Positions 1-11,902 are shown, counted from the first letter of the stretch. The stretch is 64,000 nt of DNA from Aedes albopictus (GCF_035046485.1 NC_085136.1:220166853-220230852), one strand, 5' to 3'. The notes: a model not told the origin generated them from the letters alone. Made by a program: numbers and translations.

Positions 1-760
1 TGGCATTTGATGTTTGAGCCTCAAACTCTTAAGAAAAAGACGCTATCTTGAATTTGAAGCTGCCATTTAGGATATAAGATTGCCATCTTGGATGTTCTGG
101 TCGCCATTTTTGGCGTCCAGGCATCGTCCCTACGAGAAATATACTTCATTGAACAGCCGCCATCTTGATTTTGGACCAACATCTTCGATATTCAAGTCGC
201 CATTTTTGGAATCCAGACATCATCCCCATACCAAATATACCAAAAATGTATTGTTTCAGGCCCTAAAACTCCATTAAAGAGCCGCGATTTTGAATTCGGA
301 GCCGCCATCTTAAATTTAAGATCGCCATCTTGGATATCCTGATCGCCATTTTGGACTCTGGTAGTCTTCCCCATACCAAATATACCAATATTGCATGGTT
401 TCAGAGCCTTAACCCTCGAGCGATCGCGCTGTTGTATTTTGTACAACACGTTGGAATTATCTCGCTTTTCGAATTCAGCATTAGCGTGGTGCTGACGGTG
501 GTGGACAACCGCGCGAGTTACGGAAGGTTAAACTTCTTTAAACAGACGCCATCTTGAATTTGAAGCCACCATCTTGGATTTTAGACCGCCATCTTGGATA
601 TTCTAGTTGCCATTTTAGGAGTCCAGACATCTTCCACATATCAAATATTCCCATATAGCATGCTTCAAGAGCCTAAATCTCTATTAAACAGACGCCATAT
701 TGAATTTTGAGCCGCCACATTGAACATTTTGCTGCCATCTTGAATTTTGGGCCGACATCG
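1..760. repeat. Array of GCCATCTTG-type motifs
   Basis: Degenerate short-period repeat in which GCCGCCATCTTG or close variants recur at least eight times (for example near 89, 159, 302, 324, 548, 586 and 736), separated by 20-60 bp of AT-rich sequence. No coding sequence is recognised. The core resembles the YY1/Pleiohomeotic binding consensus; that is knowledge of the motif, not proof of binding. A related array in the opposite orientation is at 62870-63220. Confidence 0.6.
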
Positions 761-1961
761 TGGAGCTTTTGGTCTTCAGTGTTGATTTCCGCACAAAACT
801 CGCCAACCATGCTGAAGGTTGCAAAAATCGCCGCAGTTGGATGTATCGCATGATAGGGCTAGTTCCAGGGCTGTTACAAGACTGTCGATTTGAAAACCGC
901 AAAATCCGCGCCAAGCCATTTGAAATCCGCGCCGAGATCATCAAATCCGCGCCGGTACAAAAACATATGGTTTTGATGACTCAAGCTCATAAAAAGCCTG
1001 AATTTTTCAATTTTTCGAGCATGTTTTTTGTTGCACTCCTGATGATTATCATTTCTAATGTTAAAACCGATTTTAGCTATTATTAATCCATGCAACTTCC
1101 ACATCAACCAAGAAATGTTGCAAACAGGTAAGTTTTTTTTTTTAAATTGGAATAAAAAGTCTCGAATAAATTGTTCTCAGATTGCTGGCCAATCAGGGTG
1201 ACTACTATTTTACGAGAATGGGATTTCCTGTTCCCTGAAACAGTTCCAAAAATGGAGATTTTTTTGAATACTTATAACCAACATTATTGTAGAAATTCTG
1301 CTATACAATCTGTAGTAAGTCTCAGAAGATCGTTCGAGAGAACTGCAAGAAAATTTTCAGATTTTTTGTGAAGATACAAATTGAGTAATTAATTCTAGCG
1401 TAATCCATTGATTAAATAAATCACCAATTTCAAAAGGAATAAAATCTAAGGGTGATATTTATTAGAAACATTCCATAAAAAATGTCAGGCAAATGTTCTC
1501 ACCTTTGAGCAAAAGGTATGTAGAGAAGTATTAATTTATTAGAAATTTAGGATAAGAGTTTCTGCCCATACCACGACCTTGGAAATTCAGTAAAGATTTC
1601 AGCAAGCATGTCCTGCATAGGATTCCAAAAGCTTCATGTTTTCATGTAAAAAAAATCCTCCACAATTCTACCAATAAACCCTTTATTAACTGTGCTTTCT
1701 ACTCCCTTCTCAACGAATGCTCCGATTGGAAATCAAAGATAAATTTTACCATGACAACAGAAGTTAATTTTTAGGATAAATCTACCAGAGTTTTAACAAA
1801 AATCGATTCGACAAAAGATCTACAAGCAACAGAGTCAACTACAAAATCAATGATTTTCTATATGTACGAGATTCTTTTAATTCAATCAAAAGTTTATCCA
1901 GTGAGAAAGTTTATCCAAAATTTGCGGATTCAATAAAAAATAGATTTCAGAATTATCAAGA
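761..1961. other. No gene recognised
   Basis: AT-rich sequence with only short open frames and no family resemblance I can name. Near 895-955 the phrase AAATCCGCGCC repeats three times, and part of it recurs after the C tract near 2424, so this is probably decayed repeat. Confidence 0.4.
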
Positions 1962-1974
1962 AACTCTAGGAATT

Positions 1975-2032
1975 AGAGATGAGCCAGCCTAGGGCTGCAA
2001 ATCTCTTAAATAAAGATAATAATAATAATAAT
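1975..2032 (+). mobile_element. Severely 5'-truncated retroposon 3' end
   Basis: A 58-bp insert flanked by a perfect 13-bp TSD, AACTCTAGGAATT, at 1962-1974 and 2033-2045. The insert contains GCCAGCCTAGGGCTG, then AATAAAGA and a (TAA)n tail, the layout of a LINE or SINE 3' end. The same 3' end in divergent form occurs on the minus strand at 49657-49712. Confidence 0.8.
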
Positions 2033-2407
2033 AACTCTAGGAATTTATGCAGAAATCTTGCCATGATTCAGTGTTTTTCGAACCTCAGACATTACTAAAT
2101 AAGTTCCGTCCAAAAAATTCTATCCAAAAATTTAGCCGGGTTAAGACAGAAATGACTTCAAGAGGTTGACTACGAAATTCAGAAGAGGAACTTCTCTGTT
2201 TTCAAAAATTGAGCGTTTAGTGCAGTGCAACTTATTTAGCACTCCAAGCTAGCGACTAGTAACATCATTTTTACTCAATCACAAAATTCATAACTCCAAT
2301 ATAGAAATGTTCTTTATTTATTCTGATTGTGTTGAGCTACATGTCTACATATTTGATGTAAGGGGCTGCCCATAAACCACGTGGTCATTTTTTTGGGACT
2401 TTTCGAA

Positions 2408-2423
2408 CCCCCCCCCCCCCCCC
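2408..2423 (+). repeat. Homopolymer C tract (16 nt)
   Basis: Run of C following the phrase CATAAACCACGTGGTC (near 2370). This kind of phrase marks the ends of MITEs elsewhere in the window (13109 and 49560), so the run probably lies inside a decayed MITE. Confidence 0.85.
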
Positions 2424-2429
2424 GCAAAA

Positions 2430-3330
2430 TCCGCGCCATCTGTAACAGCCCTGTAGTTCAGTTTTATATACGGCCAGTTCTACTGGTGCTGGTCCGGATC
2501 ACTGCAATGGCCGTAACTCCGGAACGCCTTGGCCGACCTGGACCATTTTTGATAGCAAACAATTCCGGTTAGATTCAAGCTATAATCCGAAAAATCGGCC
2601 AATAATGAGAAGTGCCTTAAAAGTGAGTGAACTTATTTTGCGCAAATACATAGATACATACATACACACATACAGGCATAATCTTAATTCGTTGAACTGA
2701 GTTGATTGGTATATGCAACTTGATCCTCCGAGCCTTTTTTCGAAAAATCGTTTTTTGAGTGAACATATAGTTTTTTAGTACACTAAGTGTACGAGAAAGG
2801 CAAAACACTACTTTAGAGCTTTTTAGCTTTATTTATCTAACTAAACCAATAGATTCCAGGATCTTTTCTGGTAGCAAATTTAATAATCTTTCAAATGCGA
2901 TAAGTTTGACCATTTTCAAGTTATAGCCAGTTTGAGACAAGCAAAGTTAAAAACATGTAAAGTTCAATTACTACGTAGCGATTGAGATTTGTCCATTGTA
3001 TCGCATGCATGGGTTTGGTACTCTTTTATATTTGGAGACATCCGTCGGGACCCCCGGAATCGGGTCCGTACAACTACCGGTTCAGACATGGTATGATACT
3101 GTTTTCCTGCTAACCGTTCATCAGGTTATCGAAAATGCCGCTGTTTGATGTGTCGCATGCATAAGTTATGTTAAATTCGATATTTGGCCACTTCCGGCGG
3201 GACACCCAAAACCGGTTCCGGTACACTACCGGTTCAGATATGGTCTGAGACTATTTTCCTGCTCACCGTTCATCAAATAATCGTAAATGCCGTGGTTTGA
3301 TGGGTCGCATAACCTTCCTCTTAGTAAGCC
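2430..3330 (-). repeat. Partial copy of the GCCTTTCTCGTACAC repeat family
   Basis: On the minus strand this contains GCCTTTCTCGTACACTTAGT (2807 downward), the ATACCAATCAACTCAG block, a short CA-rich tract, and further left about two units of the ~150-bp repeat (3000-3310) with TGCATGCGACACATCAAAC-like cores and ACCGGTTC. The family is better preserved at 59984-63436 and restarts at 63630. Confidence 0.65.
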
Positions 3331-3707
3331 CCATTAGATGGAATTCAAATGACTTCATCTAAAAAGTGTTTAGTTCTATGTACATATGTATTATTGTTTA
3401 ATCCGACAGGCTAGAGGATTAAGGAATGTATAAGTGGTGTAGAACTTTTTCAACACCTCTAGAACATTTTCAAGTTTGGGTCTAATTCCTATGCGCTTGT
3501 TAAAGATTTTTATTTACGCAAAGAGTAGATTTTTTGTCCTAAGCTTGGTCTTAAGCACATTGAATTAAACTATGAGTCATGAAATATCTAAGAAAATGCC
3601 TACATTTAGGCCTTTACTGCAGGTCCATCGTATTAAACGCCTAAAAGTAGGCAATTTTGTTTAAAATGAATTTACTTTCGTGAAACATGATTTTTCATAC
3701 AAAACAG
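3300..3707. repeat. Partial copy of the 23.5-24.6 kb foldback family
   Basis: Shares long stretches with one arm of the foldback at 23457-24575: CCCCATTAG.TGGAATTCAAAT, a TTAGTTCTATGTA block, a GGTGTAGAACTTTTTCAA block, and the motif AAACGCCTAAAAGTAGGCAA at 3635. No terminal inverted repeats survive here. Confidence 0.6.
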
Positions 3708-3709
3708 TA

Positions 3710-4627
3710 GGGTAATTCATGTATTTTGGACAGGCTAAGGACAACGTTGGAAAAATCGTCCTCTAGCTTCCTTAGAAAGCAATTGATTATTTTGCAAAGT
3801 TACCAATACGCTTATAATATGATTGTACTTTGCGTTCCTGGTGATAAAAACCTTAACGAAAGCATTTAAAGCTGAGAAAATCGCTATTTTCGATCGCCTG
3901 TTAGAATTGCATTTTAGACACCGAATATATGTTTTGGACACCCTCAGGTATATATAATTTGGACAGGGCAATTATCTCAATGTTTAGCCATGAATACTGC
4001 TGAATAATGGAAGTAGCATAAATTAACAAGTATTTTCTTACAAATAATCAAATTTCTCCGCTTAACAGGCATCTATTTCGATAACTATTACAGTTTTTGT
4101 TAAAATCGAGGAAACATCGCCAGACCCACAGAATACGCCTCCAAGTATGCAATCGCTCTGCATCCCCATGTAGTTCGTCAGATGACCAAATTATATTAAC
4201 AGTAGAAACCATGCAATGTATTTTGGACATATCCTATTTTAAGCGTTCTAGATGAATGTTAAGAGATTAGTTGCCTAATGCTTCTTTATTGAACATGTTT
4301 CGTTGCAAAAAAGGCTTTTAAATTTCTTACAATTATTAATTCAACCATTTTGAGGTGAATATTGTAAATTGTAAGTGACTATGAAGTGTATGTCGTCTTG
4401 CATACCTGTGCATTTGAGGGGTTTTAGTGAAATAATTTACATTTTCGATAATTTTGGAGTAAATTCATAATTGTTAAGCGTATTTTCAACGCAAGTCATC
4501 AGAATAGGGTCTATTTGATCCAATAATCGATATTGAGAAGTATTTCCTTTTATTAGCTCTCCGGAACAAGGCATACATCGTCGTCCATGTCCAAATTATA
4601 TACATGTCCAAATTATATTTTTTACCC
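3710..4627. mobile_element. TA-flanked nonautonomous DNA element
   Basis: Left end GGGTAATTCATGTATTTTGG and right end (reverse complement) GGGTAAAAAATATAATTTGG are imperfect inverted termini, each next to TA, suggesting a Tc1/mariner-type TA duplication. The right half is repeated in opposite orientation at 11916-12399, where it also starts at TA. No transposase frame is visible. Confidence 0.6.
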
Positions 4628-4639
4628 TACGTCGGCCGA

Positions 4640-6411
4640 GGCGTCGGTCATCAGCGCACAGTGTTCGAAATCGATGATCAAAATTATATAACTTTTTTTG
4701 GGTTGATTCTAGAGGTTTGGCGTGTTCTACAAAGTTTTTCTGCATGTTTAAAGGCGTCTTCTGATAAAATGTAAATGGTGATTAATCTCCCTAGAAGTGA
4801 GATAAAAATTTTATTTTTTTTCAAAAAAAAATTTTTAGGGGTTTGACGTCTTTGGCAAAGTTGTAGCTGATAATACGAGAAAAAAAAATTTAAAACATAT
4901 CAAAGCTCTACCTCTTACAGTTTTCGAGATATAGAGCGTTTTATGCGAAGTACCCGTAAAACTAGTTTTTTCAGTGCAGCTTCAACAGATAAAATCCTAC
5001 AGTTTTGTGATCTTCTACAAACGTCAAAATACACATTTTTTTCCGAAGATATTAAGTAATTATATCTTAAAACAAAAAGTTATAGTCAATTTCATCATAT
5101 TTTAAGGTGTACTTGCACCTTAAATAACTATAAATATATTTCCAAAATGGCGCAGATGGCTCAGTCGGTAGTTTAAACACAGAGAACAGACGTCCAAGCT
5201 CATGCAGTGCGGTTGCGTAAAGCATTGCAACGGTTGTTTTGAAATAACTGGGAATGCGGCCATTACGCGGCGCTGTCACATTTCGAAAAGAGGTACAAAT
5301 TTGCCGTTGTTTTACCTTTTGGCGCTAGTGTTGCCAAATGTGCACCCCAATATAGTTCCACCGAGAGAATGTACCCAATAGTCATTAAATTGAATGGCTA
5401 CTAGGGTTAGAATAGTGAATGCGTTTTGATAAATACCTACCTTCACAGTTCTAATTTGCTTCTTTAGCTATGTTGAGATACTTCCATATTCTGAATCTGC
5501 ATGCCAAACTGAGCCGAAATCCAAATTTTCATTAATTTTGGTGCCCAGGAACCTATTTAAAAACCAATTTGTAGTTTCTATGGGAGCGATTTGTCAAGCA
5601 GTTACCCAGCTGTCAAAAAGTGATTTCAAAAAATCTCTTTGAAATTGATTTTAGGTACCGAAATAAAGTTCTGAACACTTGAAAAAAAAAACTATCATAG
5701 TGTCTTAGAAAAAGTTGCTTTTTCGTATAAAATTAAAAAATCAATAAATTTTCCAAAATTTCAAAACCCAATTAAGATAGTTGTAATTTAACATTCTTCA
5801 ATTCATATTTTGACGATTTTCTGGTGAAAATAAAGCAAATCGTTTTATCAAATGTGCAATTTGATTAATTTCAACCCGATGTTTGTGAAAAGTAACTGTT
5901 AAAAATATGAAAAATATTTCAAGTAACTCATGACACGGACGATGATACGTCAAAACATGTAATTGGCTTCTTTAGCGTTGTTGAGATAATTCTGAATCTC
6001 AAAATCTCAAAAAGTTTAGTTTAATAAATGCTAAGTACACTTTGAAAGATATCTCTGTAACGAAATGTCCAATCCTAATAAAATTTCTGAGCAATCTACT
6101 AGGATGTTGTAGCTCTCATTTGGTGCCAAGAGAAATCGAATCGATTGACACACGGCTGAGATATTAAGTATGATACACTTTGTTAAAAATCTCGAAAAGT
6201 TTAGTTGTATAACTCCTAAGTACTCTTCGAAAGATATCTCAGTAACCAAATGTTCAATCGAAATAAAATTTCAGAGCGTTCTACTAGGATGTTGTAGCTT
6301 TCATTTGCTGCCAAGAGAACTCAAATCGGTTAACAGACGGCTGAGATATTCATCAATATGCTAAATGTCAAAAATCTCTCAAAAAGCTAACCTATATTAC
6401 TTTAAAGTACT
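4640..6411. other. No gene; diverged ~175-bp direct repeats at the right
   Basis: From about 6020 a unit containing GAAAGATATCTC.GTAAC..AATGT, CTACTAGGATGTTGTAGCT and ACGGCTGAGATATT recurs at about 6040, 6220 and 6930. The third unit is split by the solo LTR at 6412. The rest is AT-rich with no recognisable coding sequence. Confidence 0.55.
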
Positions 6412-6921
6412 TGTGGCGACGGACCCCCCGTTGCGGCGGCGCTTACTGAACCAAAACGCTTCGCTTCTTCGCTTCGTGCTGATGACGGACACGTCAACGA
6501 CGATGACTGACATTCGAGACGACAACTTTGATCGCATTAGTGAATCGTGAAAAATCATTTCTTAACTAAAATCCTTAATTCTATCAATTTGTACTTAAAA
6601 GTAATTTGCCTAGACTAGTGAACTTTCTGAATTATTGCTAATTGCTTATCCTACAAAAGTACAAGTAAGTTGTTTGCCTAAAACTTACCTATATACCATC
6701 AGTAAATGTTATCTTAACCTATCTTAATCTAGCATAAAAATATACACACGAAATCTGTCGACTCATCATTCCATAACACTATCGGTTTACCAAAATTGTA
6801 AGTACAATTAATGAAATCAAAGCACCCAACTAAATAAACAATATTTCAGCTTAAAGCTAACAGCATAACAACAACTGCGTTTGCTCTTGAGAGTTGGAGG
6901 ACCGTCACGATCACCCGAACA
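6412..6921. mobile_element. Solo LTR (510 bp)
   Basis: Begins TGTGGCGACGGACC and ends CACCCGAACA (TG...CA), flanked by a perfect 5-bp TSD GTACT at 6407-6411 and 6922-6926. It interrupts a diverged tandem repeat whose phrase continues across the site. Internal sequence is non-coding and AT-rich toward the right. The TGTGGCGAC start is reminiscent of BEL/Pao LTRs (inference). No partner LTR or internal domain is visible nearby. Confidence 0.85.
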
Positions 6922-6997
6922 GTACTCTTCGAAAGATATCTCGGTAACCAAATGTCCGATCGTAATAAAATTCAATAGGGTTCCACTAGGATGTTGT

Positions 6998-7240
6998 AGC
7001 TTTCATTTGCAAATAAGATAATCCAAATCGGATATCAGACGGCTGAGAAACGTGCGTGTCTTTTTTGTAACATACGCACACACACACACATACACACACA
7101 CAGACATTTGATCAGTTCGTCGAGCTGAGTTGATTGGTATATGAGACTCGGCCCTGCGGGCCTCGGATCGAAAGTCGGTTTTTCGAGCGGTATTTATACC
7201 CTTCTTATGGGTGTAAGAAGGGTAAAAACCAAGCATAATT
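6998..7240 (-). repeat. Fragment of a dispersed family with CA/TG microsatellite
   Basis: Contains a CA-rich microsatellite (7076-7105), TGAGTTGATTGGTATATGAG and CCTTCTTATGGGTGTAAGAAGG. The ATACCAATC.ACTCAGCTCGACGA block is shared with 2430-2800, 60060-60110 and 63715-63750. Confidence 0.6.
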
Positions 7241-7321
7241 TATTCTGAAGATCGAACATTAGTGAGAAATAAACAAAACGAATGTTTGACAAGTCAGAAG
7301 ATGGTTCTATTTAGAAGGTTG

Positions 7322-8955
7322 CACAGTGGGAAAAATCGACCCAAAAAACGGATCTTTTAACGCCGCTGGTTTCGGTACGTGAAATTAACCATTTCTGACG
7401 TAAAAAAAATACGAGAAATCGATTGGTGCTAAATTCATTCACCGCACGGCACGGAAAGTGGTCCATTTTACCCCATGTTGCCCTTTTTTTCATACAAAAA
7501 GAGATTCAAAATGTACTTTCCAACAACTAACACGACTGTAGATCGTTGAAAATAGCTGCAGGTGTAATTAGAGATTAAAAGCAATCATAAACATATATGA
7601 AAGATCCTTTTAAATGCTTATTTTGCCCCACATGCCCCTAAAACTGCTGGATGATAACATTTTTTGTATTGTTTTGTAATGTCACTGGTTGCACTGGTTC
7701 AAATACGGTTTATCGATTGGCTTTAGAATCATTCTCGAGAGGGTACAAATAGCTGTCCATTTTACCCCAAATTGCCCTGATTTGTTGTCGGCTCATGAAT
7801 GAATTGATTTTCCGCATGGACTTTTGGTACTGAAACCAATGTAATCTAAAGGACAGTTAAAAATATGACTTTGGGGAATTCAGGGTATAATAAGCATTAA
7901 TCTTTATCTTAATTTGTGGTAAATATGCAAACGACAGTTACTGAATAAATGAGACTTCTTGAATATTGATAATTTGGTGCTTTAAGATGCCCTATTTAAT
8001 CAGTTTAGCGCATATTTGACATATTTTATAAAATGCTTATTATTCTCCACCAAAAGCTTATATTATAGAAAAAGTCATATATATGTCTTTTTGATAACAT
8101 TGGTTTCAGTACCAATGCTAATAAGGGGAATTAATTTATTCATTACATGACATAAAATCAGGGCAAATTAATTTATTCATCATATGACAAAAAATCAGGG
8201 AGAATTGGGGTGAAATGGACAGCTATTCATACCATTCCGAGAATGGTTCGAATATAAATCGATAAGCCACATTTGTATATATCAAAAATGATCCAGGACT
8301 TCATGTTTTGCATCAAGCAACATAACAAAACCATAAAAAATATGTTATTATCCAGCAGTTTTAGGGGCATGTAGGGTAAAATAGGGAAAATATCTTTCAC
8401 ATATGCGCATGATAACTGTTAATTTCTCATTGCACCTAAAACTAATTTCAACGTTCCATAGCAGTATTTGTTTTTCATAAATACATTTTAAATCTCATTT
8501 TTTCAAGAGTATAGGGCAAAAAAGGGCAAATCGGAAGATGATTCTGGTGATAATAGATCTAGCCAAACAAATCAACTTGAAATCAATAACATTAAAATCT
8601 ACTCATAATTAAGAAAAAAAGGTGGATATCCAGCAGTTGTTGGGGCACATGGGGCAAAATAAGCATTTAGAAGGATCTTTTATGTATTCTTATGTTTGCT
8701 ACTAACTTCCAATTACACCTGCAGCTATTTTCAACGATCTTTAGTCGTTTTGGTTGTTTGAAAGTACATTTTGATTTTTTTTTGTATGAAAAAAGGGCAA
8801 AATGGGGCAAAATAGACCACTTCCCGTGCCGTGCGGTGAATGAATTAAGCACCAATCGATTTCTCGTATTTTTTTACGTCAGAAATGGTTAACTTCACGT
8901 ACCGAAACCAGCGGCGTTAAAAGATCCGTTTTTTGGGTCGATTTTTCCCACTGTG
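7322..8955. mobile_element. Transib-like foldback element
   Basis: Starts CACAGTGGGAAAAATCGACC and ends with its reverse complement, with at least 150 bp of near-perfect terminal inverted repeat and an interior that is also largely self-complementary. A perfect 5-bp TSD GGTTG flanks it (7317-7321 and 8956-8960). A CACWRTG terminus plus 5-bp TSD is the hallmark of Transib, the RAG1-related superfamily. No transposase is encoded, so it is nonautonomous. Interior phrases such as GGGGCAAAATGG recur in the giant foldback at 55192. Confidence 0.8.
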
Positions 8956-8980
8956 GGTTGTATCGGGGATACGATAAAAC

Positions 8981-9242
8981 CACGGACAAACAGACGTAAC
9001 ACTTGCGAAATTTTCATCGACCACGCTTTTAACGATCATTTTAAATTATCATAGTTGTGGCTTTCACAGCCAGAGGCGCGCGCATCGTTTTTCTATGTGA
9101 TTGACGTTTAACACTAGCGCCTTCTGTTGACGATATTGCACAACTCAGTGATTCGTGCAACTTTTCCACCAGGTGATGGTAGTGTGAACTGGGCGATGGA
9201 TTTCCATGAAAATCGTTCAAGGTGTTACGTCTGTTTGTCTGT
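8981..9242. mobile_element. hAT-like MITE
   Basis: Terminal inverted repeats of about 21 bp (ACRGACAAACAGACGTAAC) and an 8-bp TSD GATAAAAC at 8973-8980 and 9243-9250, the hAT signature. It lies 20 bp right of the Transib-like element. Short open frames here are not supported as genes. Confidence 0.75.
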
Positions 9243-9382
9243 GATAAAACTATGATACAACCCGAAATCCTAAGCCGGTTTGCATACGAAAGTCCTGTAG
9301 ATCGTAATAAGACTGGGCCAACTAGCCAGAACGTGGGCTTATGGAGGCATATTAGAACTCGAGATGACTTTAACACTTATGT

Positions 9383-9570
9383 GGCCGGCAGGGTACCCGG
9401 GTACCTTTTTCAATTTCAAATCTCGATATTTTAATGGTTATTGAGACTAGGATGTTGGAACTCTGTTAGATCTTAGAACTCGTGAATATACATCTATTAC
9501 TGGGGTTGACCAAATTTTAAAGTGAGGAGGGGCAGCGGGAGGGGCTCCTGAATTTTTTTATTACGTGGAA
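9383..9570. repeat. Solo end of the GGCCGGCAGGG family
   Basis: GGCCGGCAGGGTACCCGGGT at 9383 matches the terminus of the adjacent foldback at 9571 but then diverges, so it looks like a single orphan end. Confidence 0.5.
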
Positions 9571-10153
9571 GGCCGGCAGGGTACCCGGGTACCCACGAAA
9601 TTGAAATGATCATATCTCCGTCATTTTTCATCGATTTTGGAAATTTTTAGCTCATTCAACTCAGAAACTCATCATCTATCGGGAAAATTTTTGGTTAGAC
9701 CGATCTAATCACCGTGGTTTTCGGAAAATCCATATTTTTGGGAGCATGTCCTTATACCATATTGAAACCCACATTGTTAAGGCTAGGATATCTTGAAGTG
9801 TTTATGGTCAACCATGGCCTCACGGGAAGCGTGTTCCGAAATCACAGTTTCAAAGTCAACACGTTTTATGATTCCAGGCCGGTCAAATACAATATGCCAA
9901 AGCAATTTTACGATGCTTGGTACCGAAATTGCTACTAACCTACTGAAAATCCCGTATATTGTATTGTATAAAAACATGGATCCGGAAATCCGTATTTTCC
10001 GGTACCTATGGGGATAGGACCGGTCCAACCAAATACGATCTCGATAGATAATGAGTTTCTGAGTTGAATGAGGCAAAAACTTTTAAAATCGGTGGAAAAA
10101 TCGCTGAGATATGATCATTTCCATTTCGTGGGTACCCGGGTACCCTGCCGGCC
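9571..10153. mobile_element. Foldback element with GGCCGGCAGGGTACCC ends
   Basis: Near-palindromic element: about 140 bp on the left (through ACTCAGAAACTCATCATCTA) reappear inverted on the right up to 10153. No TSD is certain, because the immediate flanks (GGAA and TTCT) extend the inverted repeat by a few bases. Confidence 0.75.
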
Positions 10154-10518
10154 TTCTACGGGTGTTTTTTTGCTGGCCACACTACGGTTAAAGTCGGCAT
10201 CAATGGTTTTATGTTTAGGGTTTTTGAATTGCAAAAAAACTTCGATAAAATCAAAATTGTTATTTGGGCAACTTATGATTGAAAGAAGGAAACATCTCTC
10301 ATGAGATGACAAATGACTGAAGCTTATAGCGCTGAAAATGTTAGTTGGGACACTTAGTGCTGACCGCTCCTCGTCGCAGCTTTTGTATATCGAAGCATCT
10401 TCTTTGTATTCCTTCGTGAACCATACAACTCGACGAGAGAACAAATTCGTGCGTGGCAATGGACTACCCGATTGGCGCACACCCACAGTTGACCAGCAGG
10501 AGTAAATCCATTTTATTT

Positions 10519-10690
10519 TGTATGGTGAAAAGCATCTAAACTTGAATTACTTGAAATAGAAAGCTTTTACTGAAAAAATATTTGGTAGGCTTAATAGTAG
10601 TCACCATTGTGCACAACCACTACCAAATATTTTTTCGAATAATGTATTCTACTTCGATAAATTTGCCTTTAGATGCTATTCGCCATACAA
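10519..10690. mobile_element. Short MITE
   Basis: Ends TTGTATGGTGAAAAGCATCT and the reverse complement of TTGTATGGCGAATAGCATCT; the interior also folds (ATATTTGGTAG against CTACCAAATAT). No coding content. Confidence 0.65.
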
Positions 10691-10822
10691 TATTTCTGCG
10701 ATTTACTTTTAGAGATTTTTCGCGCATGGAAGCTAGCGCCACATTGGTCGATGCGGAGAGTAGGAAAACAGCCGATGTAGTTAATTCATTGAAACAGAAC
10801 TAACAGAAGGCAAGAAAAACTA

Positions 10823-11021
10823 CCGTAAACTGGGGTGTAGTTGATCAGTGGGGTGAACCTGATCACTCAATTCCCCACGAATATCGACTTTCAAGGAAGT
10901 TACCATTTCATTTTATTGTTACGTCATTGGATTGCGAATTGTTGCTTCCTTGAAAGTCGATATCCGCGGGTAATTGAGTGATCAGGTTCACCCCACTGAT
11001 CAACTACACCCAAGTTTACGG
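10823..11021. mobile_element. MITE of the TACCGTAA-C-GGGG family
   Basis: TACCGTAAACTGGGGTGTAG at the left is mirrored at the right, with long arms (about 75 bp) through GATCACTCAATT. It is bounded by TA on both sides. Related foldbacks with CCGTAATCCGGGG ends are at 19574-20939, 20154-21349 and 57522-58315. Confidence 0.75.
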
Positions 11022-11361
11022 TACCGAGTAATTCATTTATCACTTCAGTTTCCAAACACTGTTCTAGACATTGAATCATATAGTATCAACTAGAATTATG
11101 TGGAAAATAAACTAATTTGAAAGGTATCTATGTGATTAACAAGACAAATGTTATCTTATGGTTTTGTTCAGCCCTTGTCGGGGCTTGACCGGATCGCTTT
11201 GCGGTCTTCGTTTTATTAATTGAACGCTTACCCTACCGACAAAAATCGAAAACTTAAGAATGTTGCATACATTTGGCCGAGTTGTCCGTACAAACGCTCG
11301 TTGAGCGCCCCCTTAGACAAAACCTATGTTGCTCAAATATTGAACGAAGCTTCTGGGAGGG

Positions 11362-11559
11362 ATGGGAAAAGGAAGATTAGTTGGACACCTTAGAAAGGTA
11401 TGCAGAGACCTCTACGTCCTCTCTGGCCTAGGTATCACGTTGAGACAGCTTGTGGATTCATATTTTTCAACCGATCCAATCATATATTTATATTTAATTC
11501 ATCTGGTTTGCTTTTCCATCTTGACCGCTGCAGGGCTATCTATATTGAATTTATCATGA
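11362..11559 (+). CDS. Copy A of Cys/Gln-rich family: 5' exon region, possible LOTUS/OST-HTH-like domain
   Basis: An open frame from an ATG at 11362 encodes a basic start and then VCRDLYVLSGLG, GITLRQLVDSYFSTDP and HLVCFSILTAAGL. The spacing and hydrophobic pattern resemble the LOTUS/OST-HTH fold, an RNA-binding helix-turn-helix of germ-plasm proteins, but this is inference from pattern only. The HLVCFSILTAAGL block is also present in copy B (17765-17805), where it continues with GDCKSILN. The 11391-11490 part is duplicated at 12400-12500. The true 5' start and exon end are not established. The next supported exon of this copy begins at 11629. Confidence 0.4.
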   Translation: MGKGRLVGHLRKVCRDLYVLSGLGITLRQLVDSYFSTDPIIYLYLIHLVCFSILTAAGLSILNLS

Positions 11560-11628
11560 ATGATACAGGAAGCTGTTTTATTTCCACCAATCCTCTTATG
11601 TATAAATTTGTGATTTGATTTATTACAG

Positions 11629-11902
11629 TTCTGTAATAACTGCGGAAACTACGTCGGTCCACCCATCATTCCGCCTTATTTCGGGCTGCCGCAACTCGGC
11701 GGGCAGCCGCAACCCGGCGGGAAGCCGCAGTCTGGTGGGCTGTCGCAGGATGTGGTAGACCTCATTGCGAACGCCGTGCGTGACCGACGGCGCAGGCGCG
11801 ACGGCGTTGGGGGACAGGGGCAACGCCAGCGCCAGCGACGGCAACAGCAACAACAGCAGCAAGAACAACAACAACAGCAGCAGCAGCAACAACAACAGCA
11901 AG
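11629..11902 (+). CDS. Copy A of Cys/Gln-rich family: internal exon
   Basis: Internal exon bounded by a TTTATTACAG acceptor (AG at 11627-11628) and an AAG/GTAGGT donor (GT at 11903). It encodes FCNNCGNYVGP, a Pro/Gly/Gln segment with several PQ.GG repeats, GLSQDVVDLIANAV, an Arg-rich stretch and a long Gln tract. Length is 274 nt, ending in codon phase 1, the same phase as copies B and C. Thirteen bases into the intron a truncated DNA element (11916) interrupts it, so copy A has lost its 3' exon here. The function is not recognised. The C-x2-C motif could hold half of a metal site. Confidence 0.6.
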
